Shown: positions 43,091-51,651, counted from the first letter of the stretch. The stretch is DNA of 64,000 nucleotides from Luteococcus sp038433135 (GCF_038433135.1 NZ_JBCDMV010000002.1:62001-126000); one strand, 5' to 3'. Translations and numbers: made by a program. Notes: generated from the letters alone by a model not told the origin.

Positions 43091-45963
43091 GAGAGCACCT
43101 CCACCCGGCCGGTGTTGCCGTCAACCCGCACCTTGTCGCCGGTCTTGATCACGGCGGTGCCGGTGCCGGTGCCGGTGACGGCCGGCAGACCGTACTCCCG
43201 GCAGACGATGGCGGCGTGGCTCATCATGCCGCCGATGTCGGTGACGGTGGCGCGGATCTTGCCGAAGATCGGGCCCCAGGACGGTGCCGTGATGGTGGCA
43301 ATCAGGATGTCACCGGGCTGCACCTGGTCAAGATCATCCGAGTCGTGCACCACGCGGGCGATTCCCTCGACACAGCCGGGGGAGGCGGCCATGCCGGTGA
43401 CCACACCCTCCTCGTGGTTCTCGTCGTCATTGCCCAGCCACTGCTCCACCTGCTCGGTGGTGATGCCGTAGAGCATCATGGTGAACGGCTCGGTGATCTG
43501 GGCCGGCGGCGTGTTCAGCGCCGGTTGCGGACGAGCGGTCTTGAGCGCGTCAATGATCTTGCGGCGACGCTCGATCTCGGCCGGCCAGTAGTGCGGGCCG
43601 GTGGCGACGGCACCCACGCCCCAGGCGGTGGTCAGGTCATAGAGCGCGTCGCGCACCTCATTGCGGTTGAGATACAGGATGTCGGCCGGATCTGACCAGA
43701 ACTCGGCCCGGACGAAGACCCGCGACAGCTCGCGCACCTTGCGCCAGAAGACGCCCATCGTCCAGTGCTCGATGTAGAAGTTGTGGTTCTCGACGTAGGG
43801 GTAGGCGGTGGCCGCCAGACCACGCTTCTGGTCGAAGGTGGCCAGGGTGTCGCCGTTGAGCGTGGACCGGTAGCCGTCCACCACCTGGTCGCGTTCGGCC
43901 AGCAGGTGCTCCATCGGGCGGGCAATGTCCTGCCCGTCGCGCAGCCGCCGGATGTAGTCGGCAATGTAGCCCAGCGGGATCTCCTGGTGCTCCAGCCAGT
44001 ACTTGTCGTGGCCGTAGAAGCCATTGCCAACGGTGAAGTTGAACCAGGGGTCCTTGGCCTGCTCCCACCGGTCCAGCCAGCCCTGACCACCGTCGGCCGC
44101 GGCGATGGCAGCCAGCACCTTCTCCGGGAAGCGGGTATCCGCAAAGGCAGCATCCAGGTTCTTCTCGACGGCCAGAGCGGCCAGTTCCTTCAACTCATCG
44201 TCGGGCTTGAACAGCTCCATGTCCACGCCCTGGACCATCTTGGCGATGGCCTGGTCCGGGATGCCGGGGAAGGTTTCCTTGCAGAAGCCGAAGAAGTCCA
44301 GGTAGGCGATGTAACCCAGGTTCAGGAACTCGAAGTGGTACTGCCAGTTCCGATAGCAGAGCTGGATCAGTCGGTCGAAGTTGTCCAGCAGCACCTCGGT
44401 GCCATCGGTGGCGCGGCCAGAGACGTGGTCCTCCCAGCTGACGGCGTCGGGCAGGTTCTCGAAGGTCAGCGCCTCCATCTCCTGGATGGTGCCCTTCACC
44501 TTGACGTGCCACTTCTCCAGCAGCTCATTCCAGTTCTGGAAGTAGTGGCCGGCGCGACGCTCGAATTCCGGCAGGCGGCTGGCGATCTGATCTTCCGGGA
44601 CTCCGATCGGGGACATGTACAGGTAGCCCAGGTGCATCTTGAATTCGATGCCATTGGCATTGGGGATCAGCAGGTGCCGGGCGTTGTACTGGCCCAGGCA
44701 CTTCACCGCGAACTCGCCACCGATGGTTTCAAAGGGCTTGAAGACCGTCGGCCAGTGCGAGCTGTCACAGAACCAGAACTTGTCGTCGTCGGCGCCGCTC
44801 AGGTTCGAGAAGCGCAGGTGGTAGGGGTACAGCTCCTCCCAGCCCTCGGCACCGGCCGGGACGGGGATCTCCGAGGGCTTGGGGAAGCTCTTCAGCCTGC
44901 CGTCATGACCCTTCAATGAGCGGACCGACGAGCCGGTGCGCGCCGCCCCGTCCACACCCTGCTCATCCTCCACATTGGCGTGGACGGTTTCCGGGCGGGC
45001 CTGCAGCAGCAACAGGTTCTCCCCGTCGGGCAGGTCCGCGTCCAGCGCCCACTCGATGTCCTGCGGGCACTCGTAGTGCTTCTCCGCCGCAATCGCCATT
45101 TCGGTGATCGCCAGGATCTGCTCGGGCGTCAGGCTGCACACCTCGCGCCGCTCGGGAGAGACGTCCAGGTGCACCAGCCGGCCCAGCGTGGGATCGCTGA
45201 CCAGCTCGGCGTGCTTGTCCCCGATGTGGGTGGAGACGATGGTGCGCATCACCTTGTCCACCAAGATGTTGTCCGGCGTGACCTCGCCCGAGACCACCAT
45301 CTCACCAACGCCGTAGGAGGAGTCGATGGCCACCTTGGAACGGTCGCCATTGGTCGGATTCAGGGTCATGGCGACGCCGGAGACCTTGGAGTTGACCATC
45401 TTCATCACGGCTACGGCCATGCTCAGGCCCTCATGTGGAATGTTGTTCTTCTCGCGGTAGATCAGCGAGCGGGCGGTGTAGAGCGAGGCCCAGCAGCGAC
45501 GGATGTGGCTGAGGGTGCTCGCCTCACCGTTGACCCACAGGTAGGTGTCCTGCTGGCCGGCGAAGCTCGCGCCCGGCAGGTCCTCTGCTGTGGCCGAGGA
45601 GCGCACGGCTACGGGGACCGGGGCGTCGAAACGGGACTGCAGTTCGCGGTAGGCTTGGACATGTTCCTGACGGATCTCCTCGGGCACCGGCAGGTACATG
45701 ATCCGGTCACGAATGGCAGCTGAGACGACGTCCACCTGGCCGAGGTTCTCGATGTTCAGCCGCTCGAGGCGGGCGAGGATCTCGTCCTCGATCCCCGACT
45801 GGCGTAGGAATTCGTCGAAGGCGTCGGTGGTCACGGCGAAGCCGGGCGGGACGGGCATGCCGGCCTCGGTCATCGATACCAGGGAGGCGCACTTGCCGCC
45901 GAGGCGTTCGATGGTGGCCGGGGCGCCCTCGTCGAAGAACTGGTAGAAGCGGTGTTGGGACAT
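43087..45963 (-). CDS. creHI: Fused aryl-phosphate synthase (CreH-CreI-like, PEP-synthase family)
   Basis: A 958-residue protein of the PEP synthase/phenylphosphate synthase family that uses ATP to phosphorylate the phenol OH of p-cresol. Residues 1-330 are the ATP-grasp domain (LGGKCASLVSMTEAGMPVPP; RSSATAEDLPGASFAGQQDT). A large central region of about 500 residues follows, without the PEP/pyruvate barrel of PpsA. The C-terminus is the swivelling phosphohistidine domain with His916 in IGGMMSHAAIVCREYGLP. In C. glutamicum CreH and CreI are separate proteins; here they appear as one chain. It starts three bases after the P450 stop. Confidence 0.85.
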   Translation of the reverse strand: MSQHRFYQFFDEGAPATIERLGGKCASLVSMTEAGMPVPPGFAVTTDAFDEFLRQSGIEDEILARLERLNIENLGQVDVVSAAIRDRIMYLPVPEEIRQEHVQAYRELQSRFDAPVPVAVRSSATAEDLPGASFAGQQDTYLWVNGEASTLSHIRRCWASLYTARSLIYREKNNIPHEGLSMAVAVMKMVNSKVSGVAMTLNPTNGDRSKVAIDSSYGVGEMVVSGEVTPDNILVDKVMRTIVSTHIGDKHAELVSDPTLGRLVHLDVSPERREVCSLTPEQILAITEMAIAAEKHYECPQDIEWALDADLPDGENLLLLQARPETVHANVEDEQGVDGAARTGSSVRSLKGHDGRLKSFPKPSEIPVPAGAEGWEELYPYHLRFSNLSGADDDKFWFCDSSHWPTVFKPFETIGGEFAVKCLGQYNARHLLIPNANGIEFKMHLGYLYMSPIGVPEDQIASRLPEFERRAGHYFQNWNELLEKWHVKVKGTIQEMEALTFENLPDAVSWEDHVSGRATDGTEVLLDNFDRLIQLCYRNWQYHFEFLNLGYIAYLDFFGFCKETFPGIPDQAIAKMVQGVDMELFKPDDELKELAALAVEKNLDAAFADTRFPEKVLAAIAAADGGQGWLDRWEQAKDPWFNFTVGNGFYGHDKYWLEHQEIPLGYIADYIRRLRDGQDIARPMEHLLAERDQVVDGYRSTLNGDTLATFDQKRGLAATAYPYVENHNFYIEHWTMGVFWRKVRELSRVFVRAEFWSDPADILYLNRNEVRDALYDLTTAWGVGAVATGPHYWPAEIERRRKIIDALKTARPQPALNTPPAQITEPFTMMLYGITTEQVEQWLGNDDENHEEGVVTGMAASPGCVEGIARVVHDSDDLDQVQPGDILIATITAPSWGPIFGKIRATVTDIGGMMSHAAIVCREYGLPAVTGTGTGTAVIKTGDKVRVDGNTGRVEVLS

Positions 45964-45966
45964 GAA

Positions 45967-47226
45967 TCAGGCCTCCCAAGTGACGGGGACGGAAGTGGGG
46001 ACGCGGAACGAGATGTTCTCGCGGAAGTTGATCTGCTCGGGCGCGACGATGCGCAGCGACGGCACCAGACGCACCGCCTCCTCGAGGGCGATCTTGGCCT
46101 GCAACTTGGCGAGCATGTTTCCCAGACAGAAGTGGATACCGAAGCCGAAGGCGAGGTGCTCGCGGGCATTGGGTCGGGCAATGTCGAAGCTCTCCGCGTC
46201 CTCGAAGCGATCCTCGTCGCGGTTCGCGGAGCCCATCACCAGCAGCAGCTCGGCACCCTTGGGGATCTCCACGCCGCCGACGGTGGTGTCCTTCAGGGCC
46301 TTGCGCCGCCAAGCGGTGATCGAGGGGCTGAAGCGCAACACCTCGTCTATGGCGGCGGGGATCTTCTGGGGATCGTCGACCAGCGCCTGCCACTGCTCGG
46401 GGTGGGCCAGCAGCACCCGGAAGGCGTTGGAGATCAGCGTCGTGGTGGTCTCGTGGCCGGCGAAGAGCAGGCTGTAGCACAGCGACGCGATCTCGTGGTC
46501 GGTGATCTCCTCCCCGCTCTCCTGCGCCTTGACCAAGTCACCCACCAGCGAGTCCGGATGGTTCTCATGCGCCTCGCGCACCAGCCGCAGACAGTCCTGC
46601 CAGTAATCCACCAGCTCGTGGGCGTAGGGGATCTGCTCCTCGTCGGACAGGTCCCCCCATGTCATCGCGGCGCGTGCATCCGACCAGCGCTTGTACTGGT
46701 CCACCTCATTGGTGTCGGCGCCCAGCAGGGTGAGGATGGTGATGGTCGGCACGTCGTAGGCCAGGTCCTGGAAGATGTCGCCGGACCGCTCCGGCTTGGC
46801 GAGCATCTGGGACAGCTGGTCGTCGACATTCTGGCGGATGGCTGGCTCCAGCACCTTGTAGCGACGCGGGGTGAAGGCCTTCTGCGCAATTTTGCGGATC
46901 CTGGTGTGCTCCGGTGGCACGCGCGCCGACAGACCGGAGTAGGCGGTGAAGCCGCCGTCGGCCATGATCTGCTTGGCCTGTGGGCCACGCTGGCGCACCG
47001 GCGCCTGCGCATTCTCGCTGCTGAAGCTCTCCCAGTCGTCGAAGACCGCCTTGATGTCGTCGTAGCGGGTCACGACCCAATAGCCGACCCGCTCGTCGAA
47101 CATGACAGGTTCTTCCTTGCGGAGTTCCGCGTAGGAGGGAAAGGGATCCTTCTGGTCGAAAGGCTTGAAACCGTGGTGCATCGGGCAGCCGGAGACGGTA
47201 GGCGTGGAATCCGTCGAGTTGCTCAT
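45967..47226 (-). CDS. creJ: Cytochrome P450 for phosphorylated alkylphenols (CreJ-like, CYP288-type)
   Basis: A 419-residue soluble P450: I-helix SLLFAGHETTTTLI, ExxR in IDEVLRFSPS, heme loop FGFGIHFCLG with proximal Cys367. In the cre system CreJ hydroxylates the para-methyl of 4-methylphenyl phosphate; the phosphate acts as a directing group. Ferredoxin and reductase genes lie downstream in the same operon. ATG 47226 follows AAAGGAGCG. A perfect palindrome 64 bases upstream is the likely control site. The substrate is inferred from the surrounding cluster. Confidence 0.87.
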   Translation of the reverse strand: MSNSTDSTPTVSGCPMHHGFKPFDQKDPFPSYAELRKEEPVMFDERVGYWVVTRYDDIKAVFDDWESFSSENAQAPVRQRGPQAKQIMADGGFTAYSGLSARVPPEHTRIRKIAQKAFTPRRYKVLEPAIRQNVDDQLSQMLAKPERSGDIFQDLAYDVPTITILTLLGADTNEVDQYKRWSDARAAMTWGDLSDEEQIPYAHELVDYWQDCLRLVREAHENHPDSLVGDLVKAQESGEEITDHEIASLCYSLLFAGHETTTTLISNAFRVLLAHPEQWQALVDDPQKIPAAIDEVLRFSPSITAWRRKALKDTTVGGVEIPKGAELLLVMGSANRDEDRFEDAESFDIARPNAREHLAFGFGIHFCLGNMLAKLQAKIALEEAVRLVPSLRIVAPEQINFRENISFRVPTSVPVTWEA

Positions 47227-47289
47227 GAACGCTCCTTTGCGTGAGGTGTGTCAAGAGTCACCGGTGGAGGGCGGACGCGACAATGCCGA

Positions 47290-47308
47290 ACTTCCGTTCA
47301 ACGGAAGT
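47290..47308. promoter_or_regulatory. Perfect palindrome, IclR operator of the cre operon
   Basis: ACTTCCGTTCAACGGAAGT is a perfect 9+1+9 inverted repeat in the 109-base gap between the IclR gene's 3' end and the P450 start. TTCC/GGAA half-sites spaced like this are typical for IclR regulators. It would control the creJ-to-creC transcript. Confidence 0.7.
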
Positions 47309-47335
47309 CCTGGTACTTGACCCAGCGGCGCGCCG

Positions 47336-48100
47336 TCAGAGTTCGGTGAGATTCCCGAGTTGTTCGGCCACCCCGCGCAGGGCAGGAAGATGCGTCCGCA
47401 TGGAGCTCGCCTGGGTGACGTTCATCACCAGCCCGACGGCCGCCGGCATCAGCCCGTGGCGCGGAGTGACAGGCACGGCGATCGAGCAGGAGCCCAGCCG
47501 CACCTCCTCCTGCGTCGTGGCGAAGCCGCGCTCCTTGGCCTTCGCCAGTTCAACTCGCAGTTGCTCCGCATCGGTGCGGGAGTGCCTGGTTCGGCCCTCC
47601 AGCTCCAGACCCAGGTAGTGCTCGATGAATGTTGGGCTCTCGTAAGCCAGCAAGACCTTCCCGACGGCGGTCAGGTGCAGCGGCAGCCGTCCGCCGACGC
47701 GGGAGGCGCGTGGCACCCGCTTGGAGCTGTACACGCGCTCCAAATACAACGCATCGTCGCCTGCCCGGACGGCCATCTGGGCGGTCTCCTGAGTGAGAGC
47801 GAAGAGATCCTGCAAATGCAGTCGCGCGGCGCCCCGGGCCCGACGCAGGCTGTTTTCGCCGATGGTCCACAGCAGCAGGCTGACGGAGTAGTTGCCGTTG
47901 GGCAGGCGCAGCAGCGCGCCGCCAGTGACCAGTTCGCCCACCAACCGGTGTGCTGTCGGCAACGGCAGGTCGCAGGCTTGGGCGATCTCCGTCAGGGACA
48001 GGCTGGGGCGAGCTGTCTCGAAGGCACCGAGGATGTCCAGCACCTTGCTGGCCACCGATCGCGGTGGATGAGCCTCGGGGGCCGGGGTGTCAACGCTCAC
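47336..48100 (-). CDS. IclR-family regulator of the cre cluster
   Basis: A 254-residue IclR protein: winged helix in residues 14-75 (SLTEIAQACDLPLPTAHRLVGEL) and effector domain (LPLHLTAVGKVLLA; SCSIAVPVTPRHGLMPAAVGL). It lies directly upstream of the P450 gene on the same strand with a palindrome between, and overlaps the 3' end of the second HD gene by 11 bases. It probably responds to p-cresol or its phosphate. ATG 48100 was taken as start; no strong ribosome site is visible. Confidence 0.9.
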   Translation of the reverse strand: MSVDTPAPEAHPPRSVASKVLDILGAFETARPSLSLTEIAQACDLPLPTAHRLVGELVTGGALLRLPNGNYSVSLLLWTIGENSLRRARGAARLHLQDLFALTQETAQMAVRAGDDALYLERVYSSKRVPRASRVGGRLPLHLTAVGKVLLAYESPTFIEHYLGLELEGRTRHSRTDAEQLRVELAKAKERGFATTQEEVRLGSCSIAVPVTPRHGLMPAAVGLVMNVTQASSMRTHLPALRGVAEQLGNLTEL

Positions 48101-48896
48101 CGGGGTCCCGTCGGAGCTCCTGCTCGGCCTCCAGCTCGACGAGCTGTGGGCTCGCGTCGATCCCCGCGATGGCGGCGAAGGCCTGCGCCATGGTGCGGGC
48201 GGTGTCGGTAAACAGGTGGTCGTGCACGCGGCTGCGGATCAGCTGGGTGGCCTGGCGGCGGTCCAGTCCGAACCAGTCCATCACCGTGTCGACACCGTGC
48301 GGGGTGATCCGCCACAGCTTGTCCGCATCCTTCACCAGCGAGTCGTTCAGGGAGAGCGCTTCCTTGCGAGTGTCGTGTCCGTCGATGATCTCCGCGATCT
48401 CGTCGATGACGCTGGGGTTGTGCCCCATCTGGTGCAGGATCTCGCGCGCCAGCCGGGCGCCTTCTCGCTCGTGCAGCAACACCAGATCCGGTCGATTAGT
48501 CCCCGGGGCGATGCCCAGCAGGATCTCATCGCGCGGCACTTGGGACCAGCCGACGTCGTGCAAGAGGATCGCGGGCAGCACCACCTCCGGATCCGCGTCG
48601 GGATGACACGCGACCAGCGCCCGCGCCAGGCCGTAGGCGTACAGGGTGTGGCTGTCGTTGTTCCGCACCGTGAGGTAACCCTTGGCCAGTGCCCAGATCC
48701 GGGCGTGCGGCTCGGTCAGTTCGATCGGCGTCAGTTCCGGTCCGTCGGGCAGGTTCTGGACGATGTCGCTGCCCAGGGCATTGCCGGTGGCGGCTCTCTT
48801 TACGGTCATGGCTTCATCTAACGGCCCCGTCGGGTTGCGGGCAACCGGGATGCTCCCGGTGCGGACCGTGGGGACGGAGTCGGCAAGGTCGGACAT
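48090..48896 (-). CDS. Second HD-domain phosphohydrolase, paralogue of CreD
   Basis: A 268-residue HD protein with His83, His113-Asp114 (LLHDVGWS), His142 and His174-Asp175 (IIDGHDTRKEA), then VKDADKLWRIT. These motifs are the same as those of the protein at 39988, so the two are paralogues. It sits at the head of the cre transcript, before the IclR gene. It may clear a different aryl phosphate or act as a housekeeping phosphatase. Start 48896 is kept because codon use stays coding-like; ATG 48809 is a possible shorter start and neither has a clear ribosome site. Confidence 0.8.
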   Translation of the reverse strand: MSDLADSVPTVRTGSIPVARNPTGPLDEAMTVKRAATGNALGSDIVQNLPDGPELTPIELTEPHARIWALAKGYLTVRNNDSHTLYAYGLARALVACHPDADPEVVLPAILLHDVGWSQVPRDEILLGIAPGTNRPDLVLLHEREGARLAREILHQMGHNPSVIDEIAEIIDGHDTRKEALSLNDSLVKDADKLWRITPHGVDTVMDWFGLDRRQATQLIRSRVHDHLFTDTARTMAQAFAAIAGIDASPQLVELEAEQELRRDPGER

Positions 48897-48981
48897 CGGG
48901 GTTACGTCGGCAGGGAGGACACCACGGTCCCCGAGCCTGGCAAGGGGTGGGTGTCCGCCCTGGCGCCCATTCTCCGCGGGG

Positions 48982-49467
48982 TCAGCCGATCACCGCGGGA
49001 TTGCGCTCGCCATCCTCCAGATAGACGCAGGAACGGGCCTGCAGCCCGACGGCCACCCGACGGGAGATGGCGGGCCGCAACAGTTCCAGCGCCTCTGCGG
49101 GCGGCACGAAACGGTACTCGGAAATCTCGTCGGCCTGCACCCGGATGCCGGCGACGTCGGCCGCGGCCACGGTGCCGCAGTGGAAGAGGAAACGCAGCCC
49201 CAGCTGTCGGCCCTCGTGTGGCCGGGTGTCTACCACCACCAGCCGCCCACGGCGAACCCTGAGCCCGGTCTCCTCGAAGACCTCACGCTGGCAGGCCTGC
49301 CAGGGCGATTCCCCGTCGGACTCCATCTGGCCACCGGGAATGCTCCATCCCGACTTGTAGGTGGGCTTGACGATCAGCAGTTTGCCCTGCCCGTTGAGCA
49401 GGATTGCCCCGCATGAGATGGGTACCGCGGGCGGTGTGGGCGGTGCCGAGGGATGAGTGTGGGCCAC
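48982..49467 (-). CDS. NUDIX hydrolase
   Basis: A 161-residue NUDIX protein. The box GGQMESDGESPWQACQREVFEETGL (about residues 45-69) keeps the REVFEETG core that binds Mg2+. These enzymes split nucleoside diphosphates linked to another group; the substrate cannot be read. GTG 49467 is the likely start, just before VAHTHPSAPP; a longer frame begins at 49527. The gap upstream (49468-49637) carries TTGACA on this strand at 49589-49584, a possible -35 element, but no clear -10. Confidence 0.85.
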   Translation of the reverse strand: MAHTHPSAPPTPPAVPISCGAILLNGQGKLLIVKPTYKSGWSIPGGQMESDGESPWQACQREVFEETGLRVRRGRLVVVDTRPHEGRQLGLRFLFHCGTVAAADVAGIRVQADEISEYRFVPPAEALELLRPAISRRVAVGLQARSCVYLEDGERNPAVIG

Positions 49468-49637
49468 GCATCCAAGGATGCTCCTTCGCCGGCTGCGACG
49501 CACATCCGAAAGCCGGGCGTCGCCCAACTTGGCAGCCTGGTGGACACAGAAGTTGCTACGACACGTTCAAACCGATGAAAAGTTGTCAATTTGTGCGCGC
49601 CTCTGGGCAACCCATGCCCCATGGCCCCGGAAACAGC

Positions 49638-49666
49638 GAGGGCCCCCGCCAGATGCGGGAGCCCTC
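49638..49666 (-). terminator. Hairpin terminator downstream of upp
   Basis: GAGGGCCCCCGC (49638-49649) and GCGGGAGCCCTC (49655-49666) pair with one mismatch around a 5-base loop, 34 bases past the upp stop. The minus-strand sequence that follows contains a short TTT. It separates upp from the NUDIX gene. Confidence 0.65.
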
Positions 49667-49699
49667 GTCGGAGAAAGTAGGAGGAGAAAGTAACAAAGG

Positions 49700-50341
49700 T
49701 CAGTCGGCCAGGCCGTAGAGCCGGTCGCCCGCGTCACCCAGGCCCGGGACGATGTAACCGTGTTCGTTCAGCTTCTCGTCGACGCCGGCGATCACCAGGG
49801 TGCAGGGCACCTCCAGGTGTTCCACCAGCTTGCGGAAGTTCTCGATGCCTTCCGGAGCGGCCAGGATGCAGATGCAGGTGATGTGGTCGGCGCCCCGGTT
49901 CACCAGGAATTCCACGCAGCCGCCCAGCGAACCGCCGGTGGCCAGCATCGGATCCAGGACGTAGCACTGGCGGGCGGAGAGGTCCTGCGGGAGCCGTTCC
50001 GCATAGGTCATCGGCTCGAAGGTCTCCTCATTGCGCACCATGCCGACGAAGCCCACCTCGGCGGTCGGCATCATTCGCATCATGCCCTCGAGCATGCCCA
50101 GGCCGGCGCGCAGGATCGGCACCACCAGCGGCTTGGGGCTGCTCAGCGCCAGACCTTGGGTGGTGGCCACGGGCGTCTCGACGTCGACGGGGGTGACCCG
50201 CACCTCACGCGTCGCCTCATAGCTGAGCAGGGTCACCAGTTCCTCCACCAGATGTCGGAAGGTTGGTGAGTCGGTCTTCTTGTCCCGCAGCAGGGTGAGC
50301 TTGTGGGTCACCAGGGGATGGTCGAGTACGCGCAGTTCCAC
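49700..50341 (-). CDS. upp: Uracil phosphoribosyltransferase
   Basis: A 213-residue pyrimidine salvage enzyme that makes UMP from uracil and PRPP. N-terminal ELRVLDHPLVTHKLTLLRD, ILRAGLGMLEGM (about residue 80), the PRPP-binding loop YVLDPMLATGGSL and C-terminal YIVPGLGDAGDRLYG are diagnostic. GTG 50341 gives the N-terminus conserved in the family; an ATG six codons upstream (50359) is a possible alternative. It stands alone on its strand, divergent from the acidic-protein/tadA pair. Confidence 0.96.
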   Translation of the reverse strand: MELRVLDHPLVTHKLTLLRDKKTDSPTFRHLVEELVTLLSYEATREVRVTPVDVETPVATTQGLALSSPKPLVVPILRAGLGMLEGMMRMMPTAEVGFVGMVRNEETFEPMTYAERLPQDLSARQCYVLDPMLATGGSLGGCVEFLVNRGADHITCICILAAPEGIENFRKLVEHLEVPCTLVIAGVDEKLNEHGYIVPGLGDAGDRLYGLAD

Positions 50342-50487
50342 GCCCCAACTGTCCCACACCGGCGACGATCCGTGCAGTGCGGGGTCGGGCCGTCGATGCC
50401 CGGTTGAGGCTGGGCTGCAAAGCTCCCCGAATTGGGGTTGACTGGTCTGCGAGGATGGAAGCGCAGCTAATCGGCCAAGGAGGAATC

Positions 50488-51171
50488 GTGACCCCGTTCG
50501 ACGATGAGGTGGACCCCTTCGAGGCTGGCGAGAAGACGCCGTCTCCCTATCTGGACGAGGATGTCGACGACTTCGACGAGTCGGACACCGTCGAGGATGA
50601 CGACGATGACGACGATCTCGACGATGACGACGACGATGAGGAAGACGACGACGAGGACGATGACGACGACCTCGACGACGATGATCTGGATGACGCCACC
50701 GAGGACGAGATCGACCTGGTGGTGGCCCTCTACCGGGAGGATTCCCAGCCCGTCGCCGTCCCGATGGCCAGTGATCTGGCCAATGACCTCGACGAGTTCA
50801 TGACCCAGCTGCGCCGTATCCCCGGTGACGGGGGAGCGGTGGGCATGGTCTCCATCGCGGGTGAGTTCTTCGTCCTCTGCCGGGTGCGCGGTCGCACAGT
50901 CCAGGTGCTGCTGAGCGACGCCGTGGCCGCGAACGACTGGCCGATCGCCCGCGACGTCGCCGACTACCTGGGTGAGGACATCCCCGATCCCGACGACGAA
51001 TCCGAGGCGATGGGAGATCTGGGGATCCTGGCCGACCAGGGCGTCAGCGAGTTCGACATGGAGGCGATCGCGGAGAACCTGGACGAGGACTCCGACGAGT
51101 TGCTGCGCGGCATCGCCAAGCGGATGAAGTTCCTGCCCCAGTTCGAGCGGGCGATCACGGGCCAGCGCTGA
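50488..51171 (+). CDS. tRNA adenosine deaminase-associated protein (acidic run)
   Basis: A 227-residue actinobacterial protein that regularly precedes tadA. Residues 22-75 are almost entirely Asp and Glu, encoded by a GAC/GAT-rich tract (50560-50705). The conserved part begins at EIDLVVALYREDSQPVAVPM and continues through GMVSIAGEFFVLCRVRG. GTG 50488 has AAGGAGG upstream. It ends two bases before the tadA start, so the two are co-translated. Role is unknown; the acidic tail could mimic nucleic acid or keep the partner soluble. Confidence 0.85.
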   Translation: MTPFDDEVDPFEAGEKTPSPYLDEDVDDFDESDTVEDDDDDDDLDDDDDDEEDDDEDDDDDLDDDDLDDATEDEIDLVVALYREDSQPVAVPMASDLANDLDEFMTQLRRIPGDGGAVGMVSIAGEFFVLCRVRGRTVQVLLSDAVAANDWPIARDVADYLGEDIPDPDDESEAMGDLGILADQGVSEFDMEAIAENLDEDSDELLRGIAKRMKFLPQFERAITGQR

Positions 51172-51173
51172 GA

Positions 51174-51626
51174 GTGGCGAGCCGTTGGGACGCGGCGATG
51201 GACGCCGCGCTCGATCAGGCCCGGCTGGCCGCCACCCACAATGACGTGCCGATCGGCGCAGTCGTGCTCGGCCCCGACGGCCAGATGCTGGCCCGGGCCG
51301 GCAACGAGCGGGAGCTGACCGGCGACCCGACCGGGCATGCGGAGGTGCTGGCCTTGCGCCGCGCCGCCGAACGGTTGGGGGAGTGGCGTCTGGAGGGCTG
51401 CACCCTGGTGGTCACCCTGGAACCCTGCACCATGTGCGCCGGCGCCATCGTGCTCTCCCGCATCCAGACGCTGGTCTTCGGGGCCTACGACGAGAAGGCC
51501 GGTGCCGTCGCCTCGCTCTTCGACGTGGTCCGTGACCCACGGCTCAACCACCGCCCCGACGTCCGGGGCGGGATCCGTGCCGACGAGTGTGGCGCCCTCC
51601 TGCGCGACTTCTTCGGTCGCGGCTGA
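51174..51626 (+). CDS. tadA: tRNA-specific adenosine deaminase
   Basis: A 150-residue zinc deaminase that converts A34 to inosine in tRNA-Arg(ACG). Zinc site His55-Ala-Glu57 with Glu57 as proton shuttle, and Cys85/Cys88 in EPCTMCAGAI. NDVPIGAVVLGPDG and FGAYDEKAGA are typical of TadA. GTG 51174 lies two bases after the acidic-protein stop. A tRNA-Ser gene follows 88 bases downstream. Confidence 0.95.
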   Translation: MASRWDAAMDAALDQARLAATHNDVPIGAVVLGPDGQMLARAGNERELTGDPTGHAEVLALRRAAERLGEWRLEGCTLVVTLEPCTMCAGAIVLSRIQTLVFGAYDEKAGAVASLFDVVRDPRLNHRPDVRGGIRADECGALLRDFFGRG

Positions 51627-51651
51627 GGGCCGAGACAAGCGCAACCGCGAT

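Noticed and set aside
43087..45963. Ordinary PEP synthase (ppsA) or pyruvate phosphate dikinase
   Set aside because: ATP-grasp and phosphohistidine domains are present but the PEP/pyruvate-binding barrel is missing, the His domain is at the C-terminus, and the neighbours are P450 and ferredoxin genes.
47249..47254. TTGACA as the -35 box of the creJ promoter (minus strand)
   Set aside because: It ends only 22 bases before the ATG, leaving no room for a -10 element and a leader with the ribosome site.
39988..48896. HD proteins as cyclic-di-GMP or (p)ppGpp hydrolases
   Set aside because: They lack the HD-GYP and RelA/SpoT signatures, and one sits exactly where creD belongs in the p-cresol cluster.
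50560..50705. Tandem repeat or CRISPR-like array in the GAC/GAT-rich tract
   Set aside because: It is an in-frame acidic codon run within a conserved gene, with no fixed repeat-spacer structure.
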